Assembly (NCBI GenBank): GCA_031081585.1
Contig: JAVHLY010000006.1
Coordinates: 1 to 64,000 of the forward strand
Origin: Armatimonadota bacterium
GTDB taxonomy: Bacteria; Sysuimicrobiota; Sysuimicrobiia; Sysuimicrobiales; Humicultoraceae
DNA length: 64,000 bases
Direction of reading: 5' to 3'
Shown here: positions 1 through 7,940 of the stretch, one piece after another
Layout: each line of letters opens with the position of its first letter
Position numbering within the stretch: position 1 is the first letter of the stretch
Program-made: the position numbers and the translations under genes
The notes under the pieces: model-generated
Told to the model about the DNA's origin: nothing
The model's database searches: none
The model's input: the letters and a program-made list of their open reading frames with translations, nothing else

Positions 1-411
1 CTAGGACGGGCGGCCTCACGCCTGGTGGCGGAGCACGAGTGGCAGGGCACGCGCGACATCGCCGCCTGGCTCAGCGTCCCCGAGGCCATCCGGTTCGTCC
101 AGACACACCTGGGACCGAAGGTCCGCGACCGCTGTCACGCCCTGGCCCGGCGGGCCCGCGTCGAGATCACCGCCCTCACCGGCCTGCCTCCGCTCAGCCC
201 CGACGATGCGGGCTGGTACGCCCAGATGGTCAGCGTGCCCTTGCCCGTGGCCGACCCCGAGGCCGCGCAGCGGCACCTGCGCGGGGAGGGGATCGAGGTG
301 CCGGTCTTCCGCTGGACCGACCGCTGCCTGCTCCGGGTGTCGGTGCAGGCCTACAACGAGCCGGCCGACATCGAGCGCCTGGTCGCGGCGGTGCGACGGC
401 TCCTGGGCTGA
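1..411 (+). CDS. Class V aminotransferase-like protein, C-terminal part (5' end outside window)
   Basis: Only the last 136 codons are present; the frame is open from base 1, so the gene starts upstream of the window. The visible part begins LGRAASRL and contains a GTRD motif followed by AAWLSVPEAIRF, the layout seen in the isopenicillin-N-epimerase/cysteine-desulfurase-like class V PLP aminotransferases, where a GT(R)D motif follows the PLP lysine region. The C-terminal small domain (about the last 70 residues) has the expected alternating strand and helix pattern, ending in VAAVRRLLG. The PLP lysine itself is outside the window. The gene converges on trpB, with 9 bases between the two stop codons. 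Substrate cannot be deduced. Confidence 0.7.
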   Translation, partial: LGRAASRLVAEHEWQGTRDIAAWLSVPEAIRFVQTHLGPKVRDRCHALARRARVEITALTGLPPLSPDDAGWYAQMVSVPLPVADPEAAQRHLRGEGIEVPVFRWTDRCLLRVSVQAYNEPADIERLVAAVRRLLG

Positions 412-420
412 CCGGGCACC

Positions 421-1779
421 TCAGGGCTGCAGAGGCGCCAGGGCGGCCATCGCCGCCTCCACCGCCTCCTGCGGGTAGGCGAAGTCCTCCAGCCGGCCGG
501 CCAGGAACTCCTCGTAGGCGCGCAGGTCGAAGTGCCCGTGCCCGCTCAGGTTGAAGAGGATCACCCGCCGCTCGCCGCGCTCGCGCGCCTCCACCGCCTC
601 GTCGATGACCCGGCGGACGGCGTGCGCCGACTCCGGTGCCGGCACGATCCCCTCGGCCCGGGCGAACTGCACCGCCGCCTCGAAGACGGCCCGCTGCGGG
701 TACGCCGCCGCCTCGATGTACCCGTGGTCGTAGAGCAGGCACAGCGACGGCGCGTCGCCGTGGTAGCGCAGCCCGCCGGCGTGGATCCCGGGCGGCACGA
801 AGGTGTGGCCGAGCGTGTACATCTTGAAGAGCGGAGTGGTGGCGGCGGTGTCGCCAAAGTCGTAGAGGTAGCGCCCGCGGGTGAGGGAAGGACAGGCCTC
901 GGGCTCCACCGCCACGAAGCGCGTCTTCGCCCCCTTGAAACGGTCGGGCAGGAAAGGGTAGGCCAGGCCGGAGAAGTTACTCCCCCCGCCCACGCACCCG
1001 ATGACCACATCCGGCCCTTCCCCGGCCAGCTCCATCTGCCGGCGGGCCTCCAGCCCGATCACCGTCTGGTGGAGGAGGACATGGTTGGCCACGCTGCCGA
1101 TGGCGTACTTGGTGTCGTCGTGGGTAGCGGCGTCCTCCACCGCCTCGCTGATGGCGATGCCGAGGCTGCCCGGCGAGTCGGACTGGCGCTCCAGGACGTC
1201 CCGCCCCGCCCGCGTCCGCTGGCTGGGGCTCGGCACCACCTCGGCGCCCCAGGTCTCCATCATCACGCGGCGGTAGGGCTTCTGCTCGTACGAGACCCGC
1301 ACCATATACACGGTGCACGCCAGGTCGAAGAGCCGGCAGGCCAGGGCCAGCGCCGAGCCCCACTGCCCGGCCCCCGTCTCCGTGGTCAGGCGTCGGGTCC
1401 CCGCCTGTCTATTGTAGAAGGCCTGGGCCACGGCGGTGTTGGGCTTGTGGCTGCCGGCCGGGCTCACGCCTTCGTACTTGTAGTAGATGTGCGCGGGCGT
1501 CTGGAGGGCCTGCTCCAGCCGGTAGGCGCGGTGGAGCGGCGTGGGGCGCCACAGGCGGTAGACGTCGCGCACCGGTTCGGGGATGGGGATCTCCCGCTCG
1601 GTGGAGACCTCCTGGAGGATGATCTCCGTGGGGAAGATGGGAGCCAGGTCGTCGGGACCGATGGGCTGCTTCGTCCCCGGGTGGAGAACGGGCGGCAGCG
1701 GGACGGGCAGGTCGGCCAGGACGTTGTACCAGGCCTTCGGCAGGTCGCGCTCGTCCAGGACGAACTTGGTCTGGGGCAT
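421..1779 (-). CDS. trpB: Tryptophan synthase beta chain, TrpB2 type
   Basis: 452 residues. PLP-dependent fold-type II enzyme that makes tryptophan from indole or indole derivatives and serine. The PLP lysine lies in GSHKPNTA (K112), preceded by [12 protein letters not shown] and a YYKYEG stretch, and a glycine-rich phosphate-binding loop GCVGGGSN lies at about 258-265. The longer N-terminus and the IYYKYEG wording fit the TrpB2 branch rather than the TrpA-partnered TrpB1. No trpA or other trp gene is adjacent, which also fits TrpB2, often a stand-alone salvage enzyme. A GGGAGGG ribosome site lies 8 bases before the ATG. Whether it acts on indole or on another substrate such as O-phosphoserine is not visible. 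Confidence 0.92.
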   Translation of the reverse strand: MPQTKFVLDERDLPKAWYNVLADLPVPLPPVLHPGTKQPIGPDDLAPIFPTEIILQEVSTEREIPIPEPVRDVYRLWRPTPLHRAYRLEQALQTPAHIYYKYEGVSPAGSHKPNTAVAQAFYNRQAGTRRLTTETGAGQWGSALALACRLFDLACTVYMVRVSYEQKPYRRVMMETWGAEVVPSPSQRTRAGRDVLERQSDSPGSLGIAISEAVEDAATHDDTKYAIGSVANHVLLHQTVIGLEARRQMELAGEGPDVVIGCVGGGSNFSGLAYPFLPDRFKGAKTRFVAVEPEACPSLTRGRYLYDFGDTAATTPLFKMYTLGHTFVPPGIHAGGLRYHGDAPSLCLLYDHGYIEAAAYPQRAVFEAAVQFARAEGIVPAPESAHAVRRVIDEAVEARERGERRVILFNLSGHGHFDLRAYEEFLAGRLEDFAYPQEAVEAAMAALAPLQP

Positions 1780-1895
1780 GACACCATCCCTCCCGGTCGC
1801 ACGACAGCTCCGTGCGGTGACTCCCTGAGGAACCCAGCAGGGGCCATTCGCCGCGGCCCGCCCGGCTTCCCGCTGGGCGCCCCCTCCGCGCCCCC

Positions 1896-2276
1896 CTAGG
1901 CGTCAGCCGGCTTCGATGGGGGTTCGATGGGGGCGTGCAGCTCGACCATGCGGCCGTCGGGGTCGTAGAGGTAGGCCGAGCGCCCCCAGGGAAACCGCGC
2001 TGGTCCCAGGACCGCGTAGCCGGCGGTCCGCAGGCGCTCGCACTCCGCCTCCAGGTCGTCCACCTCGAGGGCGATGTGGTCCACGTCCGCAGGCCAGCCG
2101 GGGGCGGGGGGCCCATCGCCGACCGGGTGGACGAGCAGCGTGACTCCGTCCACCGAGAAGTGGTAGGCACCCTGACCCGAGGCCGGGATCGGGTGCTCCA
2201 GCAGGGCGGCGTAGAACGCGGCCACAGCGTCCGGTTGCCTCGTGAACCGGGCCACCTCGCTGATGCGGCGCCTCAT
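1896..2276 (-). CDS. VOC (glyoxalase/dioxygenase superfamily) protein
   Basis: 126 residues from the chosen ATG, which directly follows a GGGGGGAGGG ribosome site; an in-frame ATG 13 codons upstream has no such site. The protein has the two beta-alpha-beta-beta-beta halves of the vicinal-oxygen-chelate fold. The conserved pattern [14 protein letters not shown] is at about 70-83 and the C-terminal [13 protein letters not shown] carries the typical metal-ligand glutamate. Members are glyoxalases, dioxygenases or resistance proteins; nothing shows which. A 4 x 10-bp repeat lies 60-100 bases upstream. It is separated from trpB by 116 bases. Confidence 0.75.
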   Translation of the reverse strand: MRRRISEVARFTRQPDAVAAFYAALLEHPIPASGQGAYHFSVDGVTLLVHPVGDGPPAPGWPADVDHIALEVDDLEAECERLRTAGYAVLGPARFPWGRSAYLYDPDGRMVELHAPIEPPSKPADA

Positions 2277-2336
2277 CCCTCCCCCCTTCACCCCAGTGAA
2301 CGCCGAGGAGTCCATGACTTCGAAGGCTCTTCACAT

Positions 2337-2376
2337 AGCGTCACTCAGCGTCGCTTAGCGTCACTCAGCGTCGCCG
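2337..2376. repeat. Four tandem 10-bp repeats, possible operator
   Basis: Four head-to-tail copies of AGCGTCRCTY (AGCGTCACTC, AGCGTCGCTT, AGCGTCACTC, AGCGTCGCCG) lie in the 168-base gap between the opine dehydrogenase stop codon and the start of the VOC gene. The 10-base period places each copy on the same DNA face, which would suit a cooperatively binding regulator. The function is inferred only from placement. Confidence 0.5.
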
Positions 2377-2444
2377 TCGGCGCCTCCTCCAGGGCGGCCG
2401 GTCCGGTCCCCATGGCGGGAACGGCGATTCGCGACCTCGCCGCC

Positions 2445-3566
2445 TCACCGCGGAAAACCCTCCCAGGGGCCGTTTGCCGCCAGTCGTTCCACCTCCGCCC
2501 GCGTCGCCCCGGCGATGCCCAGACGGCCCGCATGGAGCCCGACGGCCCGGTAGTCCACGCCGGTGACCACGGAGGCCAGGTGGATGAGCGCGTCCACCGT
2601 GGGCACCGACACGGCCGCGGCCTGCGCGAAGGCGGCCATGGGGACCAGGCCGTAGCCCACGTCCTCCTCGATGTACCGCCCCTCTAGGTTGGGCGGGGCC
2701 TTGATGTACCTGTTCGGGACGCTGTCGCGCAGCGCTTCGAAGACCGACCCGGCCTCCCAGGCGCGGCGCGACGTGAAGCCGGCCCGGTAGAAGAACTCCA
2801 GGAAGGAAGGCGTCTCGACACCGTAGGCCCGGGCGATCGCCTGGCGGTCCCGGTCCAGGGCCTCGATGGCCCGGGCCACCCCCGGGGTGGTCCCCTCGTA
2901 GTAGTAGTAGAACTGCCCGGCGGTGTGCTCGACCCACCCGGTGTTCAGCACCATGCCCGCCGGGTGGAGGACCGCGTTGAAGTTGGACAGCGAGGTGACC
3001 AGCACCGTGGGGACGGGCTGGAGCTGCGGGTAGTAGCGCGCCAGCCGCCGGCAGGCATCCTCCCTGAGGCGCGCGGGCAGGACGCCGGCGGCGACGGTGC
3101 GGGCGGGCCCGGTGATGTTCACCCTGGTCGGCGAGACCATGCGGCAGATGTAGGTTAGCGTGTTGAACTCGACGACGGGCACCGGAGGAGCACCGCGGTC
3201 GGCGAGCCGCCGGGCGACGTGCAGGGCGCTGCCGGTGTTGCTGGCGTTGAGGACCACCAGCTGGCCGGGCTCCAGGCAGTGCGCCAGCTGGTCGACGTAG
3301 AAGCTCTGACCCGGTGCGGGCACGGTGAGCATGACGACCTCCGCCCCGCGTACCGCCTCGGCCACCTCGGTGGTGATGCGCCCCACGGGTACGGTGGCCT
3401 CGCCCGGCGCTCCTGTGACCTCCACACCGCCCAGGCGCTGGAAGGGCAGGAGCCGCTCGGGACTCCGGTTGCACAGCGCCACGCGGAAGCCGCGCAGCCC
3501 CAGGTCCGCCGCTGCGGCCACGCCGCCGTTGCCCGCCCCCAGCACCGCCACGTCGATCCGCTCCAC
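2445..3566 (-). CDS. Opine dehydrogenase family NAD(P)-dependent oxidoreductase
   Basis: 373 residues, GTG start with GGAG 10 bases upstream, 5 bases after the enolase-superfamily gene. The N-terminal Rossmann domain carries GAGNGG at 10-15. The C-terminal NAD/NADP octopine/nopaline dehydrogenase domain has SLSNFNAVLHPAGMVLN at about 213-229, whose histidine matches the catalytic histidine region of the family. Known members reductively join an amino acid to a 2-oxoacid, or run in reverse to release the two. As last gene of the IclR-led run it probably works in the same catabolic route. The substrate pair is unknown; related fungal and bacterial ketopantoate reductase-like enzymes are less likely given the C-terminal pattern. 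Confidence 0.8.
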   Translation of the reverse strand: MERIDVAVLGAGNGGVAAAADLGLRGFRVALCNRSPERLLPFQRLGGVEVTGAPGEATVPVGRITTEVAEAVRGAEVVMLTVPAPGQSFYVDQLAHCLEPGQLVVLNASNTGSALHVARRLADRGAPPVPVVEFNTLTYICRMVSPTRVNITGPARTVAAGVLPARLREDACRRLARYYPQLQPVPTVLVTSLSNFNAVLHPAGMVLNTGWVEHTAGQFYYYYEGTTPGVARAIEALDRDRQAIARAYGVETPSFLEFFYRAGFTSRRAWEAGSVFEALRDSVPNRYIKAPPNLEGRYIEEDVGYGLVPMAAFAQAAAVSVPTVDALIHLASVVTGVDYRAVGLHAGRLGIAGATRAEVERLAANGPWEGFPR

Positions 3567-3571
3567 GGCGG

Positions 3572-4729
3572 CTAGCTCCAGGCCAGGCGGTAACGGCCCA
3601 GCTTGTCCGGGTCCACCGTAATCCCCAGCCCCGGCCCTGAGGGCACGCGCAGGGCGCCGGCACGGTATTCGAAGGGCGCGGCGAGGAGGTCATCGGTGTA
3701 GATCCGACCGGCCACCCGGGTCTGCTCCCGGCCGGCCACCGTGGTGATCGGGATGATGGCCGGCACCGTGACGGCCGCCGACGCTGCCCCCAGGTGCAGA
3801 TTGGCCGCGTTGCCGATGCCAAACTCCGCCGAGCCGCCCACGTCGGCCTCCATCCCCGCTGCCTCCAGGACGGCGGCCATCTGGCGCGCCCGGTACAGGC
3901 CGCCCGGTTTGGTCACGTAGAGCGAGACGTACCGCGCCGCACCGGCCTCCCGCAGGTGGAGGACGTCGCGCGGCGTCCAGGCGCTCTCGTCGGCCATGAT
4001 GGGGACACTGACCGCGCGGGCGACGGCCGCCAGTTCGTCGATCCCTTCCGTCGGCTGCTCGGCCAGGGCCAGCCCCCACCGCTCCAGGACCCGGAGGGTC
4101 CGGATGGCCACGGGGACGGTGTAGGCCTGGTTGGCGTCGAGCCGGATCTCCACGTCCGGTCCCACGGCTTCCCGCACCGCCTCCACGGTGCGGATGTCCC
4201 GTGCCGGATCGGGGCCGCCTTTGACCTTGATGTGCGCGATCCCCTCCCCGACGACCTGCCGCGCCTCCTCCACGGCCGCCTCCACGTCCATCAGGCCGAT
4301 GCTGTGCCCCACGGGGATCCACTCCCGCACCTTCCCGCCCAGGAGCTCGTAGACCGGGACGCCCAGGGCCCTCCCCTTCAGATCGTGCAGGGCGATGTCC
4401 AGGGCGGCCTTGGCGTAGGGGTGGCCCTTGATGACGCGGTCCATGACCTGATGGACCCGGGGCAGGTCGAAAACGTCCTCCTCCCGGAGGGCGGGCAGGA
4501 GGAGGTCCTGCAGCACGTGGCGCACCGTCTGCGGCGTCTCGCCGTAGTGGGTGCCGTAGGCGCCGCCCCAGTCTGGCAGGCAGGGCGTCTCTCCCCACCC
4601 CTCCAGGCCGTCCTCGCCACGTACCCGCACGACGACGTAGCGGCCGATGGGTCCCTGCAGGCCCGCCCACCGGTGCACCCGGCGGGTCGGCAGGCCGACC
4701 AGCATCACCTCGAGCTCCGCAATCCTCAT
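3572..4729 (-). CDS. Enolase superfamily enzyme (mandelate racemase/muconate lactonizing type)
   Basis: 385 residues. The chosen ATG follows GGGCGGAG and overlaps the upstream stop codon as ATGA; the longer open frame to 4990 is rejected because it covers the reductase gene. The capping N-terminal domain is followed by a TIM barrel with the full active-site set: KVK (168-170), metal ligands D198 (RLDANQAY), E224 (LAEQPTEG) and D247-E248 (MADES), and the second base K274 (YVTKPGG). The KxK motif and DANQAY place it in the MLE-like subgroup, which includes cycloisomerases, dipeptide epimerases, N-succinylamino-acid racemases and sugar acid dehydratases. Specificity cannot be read from sequence; the neighbouring opine dehydrogenase would fit an N-substituted amino acid racemase or a dehydratase. 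Confidence 0.85.
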   Translation of the reverse strand: MRIAELEVMLVGLPTRRVHRWAGLQGPIGRYVVVRVRGEDGLEGWGETPCLPDWGGAYGTHYGETPQTVRHVLQDLLLPALREEDVFDLPRVHQVMDRVIKGHPYAKAALDIALHDLKGRALGVPVYELLGGKVREWIPVGHSIGLMDVEAAVEEARQVVGEGIAHIKVKGGPDPARDIRTVEAVREAVGPDVEIRLDANQAYTVPVAIRTLRVLERWGLALAEQPTEGIDELAAVARAVSVPIMADESAWTPRDVLHLREAGAARYVSLYVTKPGGLYRARQMAAVLEAAGMEADVGGSAEFGIGNAANLHLGAASAAVTVPAIIPITTVAGREQTRVAGRIYTDDLLAAPFEYRAGALRVPSGPGLGITVDPDKLGRYRLAWS

Positions 4730-5616
4730 GCTCCGCCCTCGCCCGCTGCCCGCCGCCGCCCCGCCCTGGCGACCCGGGAGCGGAGGAAGAGGTAGTCGCC
4801 GGCGCGCCGGACGCTGTGGAGGGAGAGGTGGGGCGCCACACCCGGCAGGAAGCCGGCGCCCTCCACCAGGCTCGGACGGGGACGGCGGCGGGACCCATCG
4901 CCGATGATGAGAGGACAGATCGTCAGGAACTCGTCGTCGACGCAGCCGGCCCGCAGCAGGGTGCCGTAGGTCCGCGCGCCCCCCTCGCACAACAGCGTGC
5001 GCACGGCGAACCGCCGGACCAGCATGGCCAGCAGCCGGCGGACCTGCACGGTGGCCGTCCCGAATGCCAAGACCTCCACCCCCCCTCGCCTGGCTACGGC
5101 GCGGGCAGCCTTCACCCCCCTGGTGGTGGTGGCCACGAGGACGCGCTGCCCCGTGCGGAACACCCGGGCCCGGCCGGGCAGCTCACCCGTCTGGGAGAGG
5201 ATGACCAGCAGAGGGACCCGCTCCCGCCCCTCGGCGCGTCGGAGGGCGGCGAAGGCGGCCGCGTCGGCAGGAAAGATGTGTTCCGCGGTCCACACGTGGG
5301 AGGGGGAGGCCCGCAGGGTGCCGTCCCCGACCATCACCGCGTCCGCCCGCGCCCGCAGGAGGCCCATGAGCCAGCGGTCGTGCGGGTTGCGCTCGCTGAC
5401 GTCGGCCGCCCCCCTGTGCCCCGGCACGTTGAAGGAGATCCGCCCGTCGTGCGAGGTGGCGAAGTTGACGAAGGTGTAGGGACGGCGCTCCCCACGGGGC
5501 AGCCGCCAGTCTCCACCATAGATGGCCCGAAAGGGCTCCGGCAGGGGGAGATCGCCTTCCTGGTCCCGCTCGAAGAGCAGGGCAAAGGGCCGACCGGGGC
5601 CCGTGGGCGCGATCAC
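4726..5616 (-). CDS. RibD C-terminal (DHFR-like) reductase domain protein
   Basis: 296 residues from a GTG that overlaps the previous stop as GTGA and is preceded by GGGGAG. The family pattern is clear: YTFVNFATSHDGRISF (about 48-63) is the nucleotide and substrate-binding start of RibD_C, followed by DRWLMGLLRARADAVMVGDGTL and the C-terminal LLCEGGARTYGTLL. In riboflavin synthesis this domain reduces the ribosylamino-pyrimidine with NADPH, but there is no deaminase domain and no rib gene here. Its 4-base overlaps on both sides tie it to the catabolic operon, so a role as a stand-alone NAD(P)H reductase in that pathway is more likely. Confidence 0.82.
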   Translation of the reverse strand: MIAPTGPGRPFALLFERDQEGDLPLPEPFRAIYGGDWRLPRGERRPYTFVNFATSHDGRISFNVPGHRGAADVSERNPHDRWLMGLLRARADAVMVGDGTLRASPSHVWTAEHIFPADAAAFAALRRAEGRERVPLLVILSQTGELPGRARVFRTGQRVLVATTTRGVKAARAVARRGGVEVLAFGTATVQVRRLLAMLVRRFAVRTLLCEGGARTYGTLLRAGCVDDEFLTICPLIIGDGSRRRPRPSLVEGAGFLPGVAPHLSLHSVRRAGDYLFLRSRVARAGRRRAAGEGGA

Positions 5617-5888
5617 CGCTCCCCGCTCCGCACCCGCATTGCCTCTTCCGGGGTCGAGGCGATGACGGCGATGGGCGTCCCCACCGTCACCGTGTGGCCT
5701 TCGCGGACCAGGATGCGGGCCACCACGCCGGCACAGGGCGCGGGCAGCTCCACATTCGTCTTCTCGGTTTCCACAATGCAGAGGACGTCGCCTTCGGTCA
5801 CGGGCTCGTCCTCGTCCACCATCCACTCGACGATGCGCCCCTCCGCCATGGTCAGCCCCCACTTCGGCATGCGCACCGTCTCGACCAT
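5613..5888 (-). CDS. Free-standing lipoyl/biotinyl domain protein
   Basis: 91 residues, a single lipoyl domain. MPKWGLTMAEGRIVEW opens the domain and the modified lysine lies in VETEKTNVE (about 43-51), the lipoylation-type ETEK(A/T) turn rather than a biotin AMKM motif. There is no E1/E3-binding domain and no acyltransferase domain, so it is not a normal E2. It sits directly after E1 beta and probably carries acyl groups or reducing equivalents for that E1. Start is the ATG; a GTG three codons upstream is equally possible. A swinging-arm role is inferred. Confidence 0.82.
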   Translation of the reverse strand: MVETVRMPKWGLTMAEGRIVEWMVDEDEPVTEGDVLCIVETEKTNVELPAPCAGVVARILVREGHTVTVGTPIAVIASTPEEAMRVRSGER

Positions 5889-5898
5889 GTCCGGCACG

Positions 5899-6918
5899 CT
5901 ACGGCCGCCCGGCCGCCATGACCGCCCGGATCCCTTGGACGATGCGCGCCTCGCCGGGGAGGACGGCGTCTTCGAGTTCCGGCGCATAGGGGACGGGCGC
6001 GTTGAGCCCGGCGACCCGGACGATGGGCGCGCGCAGGAGGTCGAAGCACTCCTCCGCCACCAGGGCGGCCACCTCCGCCCCAAAGCCGGCACGCCGGGGC
6101 GCCTCGTGGACGATGACCAGGCGTCCCGTGCGGGCCAGGGAGCGACGGAGGCCGGCGCGGTCGAAGGGTACCAGCGAGCGCGGGTCCCACACCTCGACGG
6201 AGATGCCCTCGGCCGCCACCGCCTCGGCGGCGGCCAGGGCGCGGGGGACCATGGCCAGGTAAGCCAGCACGGTGACGTCCGTTCCCTCCCGCACCACCCG
6301 CCCGCTGCCCAGGGACACGGTGTAGTCTGACGCCGGCACGGCGCCCCGGCTCGTGTAGAGCAGTTTGTGCTCGAAGAAGAGGACCGGGTCCGGGTCCCGG
6401 ATGGCGGCCTTGAGCAGCCCTTTGGCGTCGTACGGGGTCGCGGCGGTGACCACCTTCAAGCCGGGCGTGTGGGTGAACCACGCCTCCAGGCTCTGCGAGT
6501 GCTGGGCGGCCGTCGCGCCGGCCGTTCCCGTGACCATGCGGATGACCAGGGGGACGTTCACCTGCCCGCCCGTCATGTAGCGCAGCTTGGCCGCCTGGTT
6601 GACGATCTGGTCCATGGCCAGGGTGGCAAAGTCGCCGAACATGATCTCCACCACGACGGGGATGCCGGCCAGCGCCGCCCCCAGGGCCGTGCCGACGATC
6701 GCCGCCTCGGAGATCGGCGTGTCGAGGACGCGGTGGGGACCAAAGCGCTGCCACAACCCCTGGGTGACCCCGAAGACGCCGCCGGGCTCGCCGATGTCCT
6801 CGCCCAGGAGGAGGAGCGCCGGGTCGCGCGCCAGCTCCTCCTCCAGCGCCTCCCGGATGGCCGCGGCGTAGCTGAGCTGACGGTCGGCCGCCTGCGGCTC
6901 AGGCCGGCGGGGGGTCAT
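5899..6918 (-). CDS. 2-oxoacid (acetoin/pyruvate-type) dehydrogenase E1 beta subunit
   Basis: 339 residues; the ATG overlaps the E1 alpha stop as ATGA. The transketolase pyrimidine-binding domain begins SYAAAIREALEEEL and includes LLLGEDIGEPGG and FGVTQGLWQRFGPHRVLDTPISE, all standard for E1 beta of pyruvate, acetoin and branched-chain dehydrogenases. The C-terminal transketolase domain has VEVWDPRSLVPFDR. It pairs with the adjacent alpha subunit to form the thiamine-diphosphate site and passes the acyl group to lipoate. No catalytic E2 or E3 gene occurs in the window, so the complex either borrows these or works differently. Confidence 0.9.
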   Translation of the reverse strand: MTPRRPEPQAADRQLSYAAAIREALEEELARDPALLLLGEDIGEPGGVFGVTQGLWQRFGPHRVLDTPISEAAIVGTALGAALAGIPVVVEIMFGDFATLAMDQIVNQAAKLRYMTGGQVNVPLVIRMVTGTAGATAAQHSQSLEAWFTHTPGLKVVTAATPYDAKGLLKAAIRDPDPVLFFEHKLLYTSRGAVPASDYTVSLGSGRVVREGTDVTVLAYLAMVPRALAAAEAVAAEGISVEVWDPRSLVPFDRAGLRRSLARTGRLVIVHEAPRRAGFGAEVAALVAEECFDLLRAPIVRVAGLNAPVPYAPELEDAVLPGEARIVQGIRAVMAAGRP

Positions 6919-7937
6919 GCGAGTGCGCTCCCGTCGTGGGTCTCGACGTAGACGTCCTCCAGGGCTTCGTCGGCCGCGGGGCGCGGCGCCTGCAACGCGA
7001 AGCGGACGCCGGCCTCCAGCCGCGCCTCCACCGCGCGCTCGACCTCCTCCAGGTCGGCCGTGGTGAACCCCGCCTCGGCCAGCAAGCGCTCCCGGAAGGT
7101 GACCACGGGATCCCGGGCCTGCCAGGCGGCCACCTCGTCCGGCGGACGGTAGTGTCCCATGTCGCCTTCGTAGTGCCCGCGCAGGCGGTAGGTCTTGCAC
7201 TCGACCAGCGTCGGCCCCCGCCCCTGGCGCGCGTCGGTCACGGCCTTGCCCACGACACGGAAGACATCGAGGACGTCGTTGCCGTCGGCGACCACCCCCG
7301 GCATGGCGTAGGCCACCGCCCGCCCGGCGATGTCCCGGATCGGCTGGTGCCTGTGCTGGGGGGTGAACTCGCCGTAGAGGTTGTTCTCGCAGATGAAGAC
7401 GACCGGCAACCGCCACAGGGCGGCCAGGTTCAACGACTCGTGAAACACCCCTTGGTTGGAGGCCCCGTCGCCGAAGAAAGCCACGGCCACGCCGGCTGTG
7501 GGGGCCCCGGTCCCGGCCAGACGGGCGCGCACCGTCAGGGCGAGCGCCAGGCCCACCGCGATGGGGATGCCGCCGCCCACGATGCCGTTGGCGCCCATGA
7601 TGCCCAAGGCCGCGCTGGCGATGTGCAGGGACCCGCCCTTCCCCCGGTTGTAGCCTTCGCGGCGGGCAAAGAGCTCCGCGTACATGCGTCCGGGATCGGC
7701 GCCGCGCGCCAGGATGTGGCCGTGCCCCCGGTGGGTGCTGGTGATGTAGTCCTGGGGCTCGAGGGCGGCGCAGGCGCCCACCGCCACCGCCTCCTGTCCG
7801 ATGGAGGGGTGGAGGAAGCCAGGGATGTGGCCGGCCAGGCGCAGTTGGGCCGCCCGCTCCTCGAACCGGCGGATGAGCAGCATGTCCGCGTACAGCCGTC
7901 GGAGGAAGTCGGGGGTGTAAACCATGGAGGCGCGCAT
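6915..7937 (-). CDS. 2-oxoacid (acetoin/pyruvate-type) dehydrogenase E1 alpha subunit
   Basis: 340 residues, start ATG with GGAGGG just upstream; a second ATG follows 4 codons later. The thiamine diphosphate motif is present as FFGDGASNQGVFHESLN (about 160-176), with upstream HPSIGQEAVAVG and THRGHGH and the phosphorylation-loop region YRLRGHYEGD. These fit the acetoin/pyruvate E1 alpha family. It lies between a hydroxypyruvate isomerase-like gene and E1 beta in one coupled operon. The sugar-related neighbours suggest a 2-oxoacid or acyloin derived from a carbohydrate as substrate, which is inference. Confidence 0.9.
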   Translation of the reverse strand: MRASMVYTPDFLRRLYADMLLIRRFEERAAQLRLAGHIPGFLHPSIGQEAVAVGACAALEPQDYITSTHRGHGHILARGADPGRMYAELFARREGYNRGKGGSLHIASAALGIMGANGIVGGGIPIAVGLALALTVRARLAGTGAPTAGVAVAFFGDGASNQGVFHESLNLAALWRLPVVFICENNLYGEFTPQHRHQPIRDIAGRAVAYAMPGVVADGNDVLDVFRVVGKAVTDARQGRGPTLVECKTYRLRGHYEGDMGHYRPPDEVAAWQARDPVVTFRERLLAEAGFTTADLEEVERAVEARLEAGVRFALQAPRPAADEALEDVYVETHDGSALA

Positions 7938-7940
7938 GGC

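Noticed and set aside
1780-1895. AGGGAGTCACCGC upstream of trpB, reminiscent of a T-box motif.
   Set aside because: Three mismatches to the core T-box sequence, and the 116-base gap is too short for a specifier stem plus terminator/antiterminator. No matching hairpins were found.
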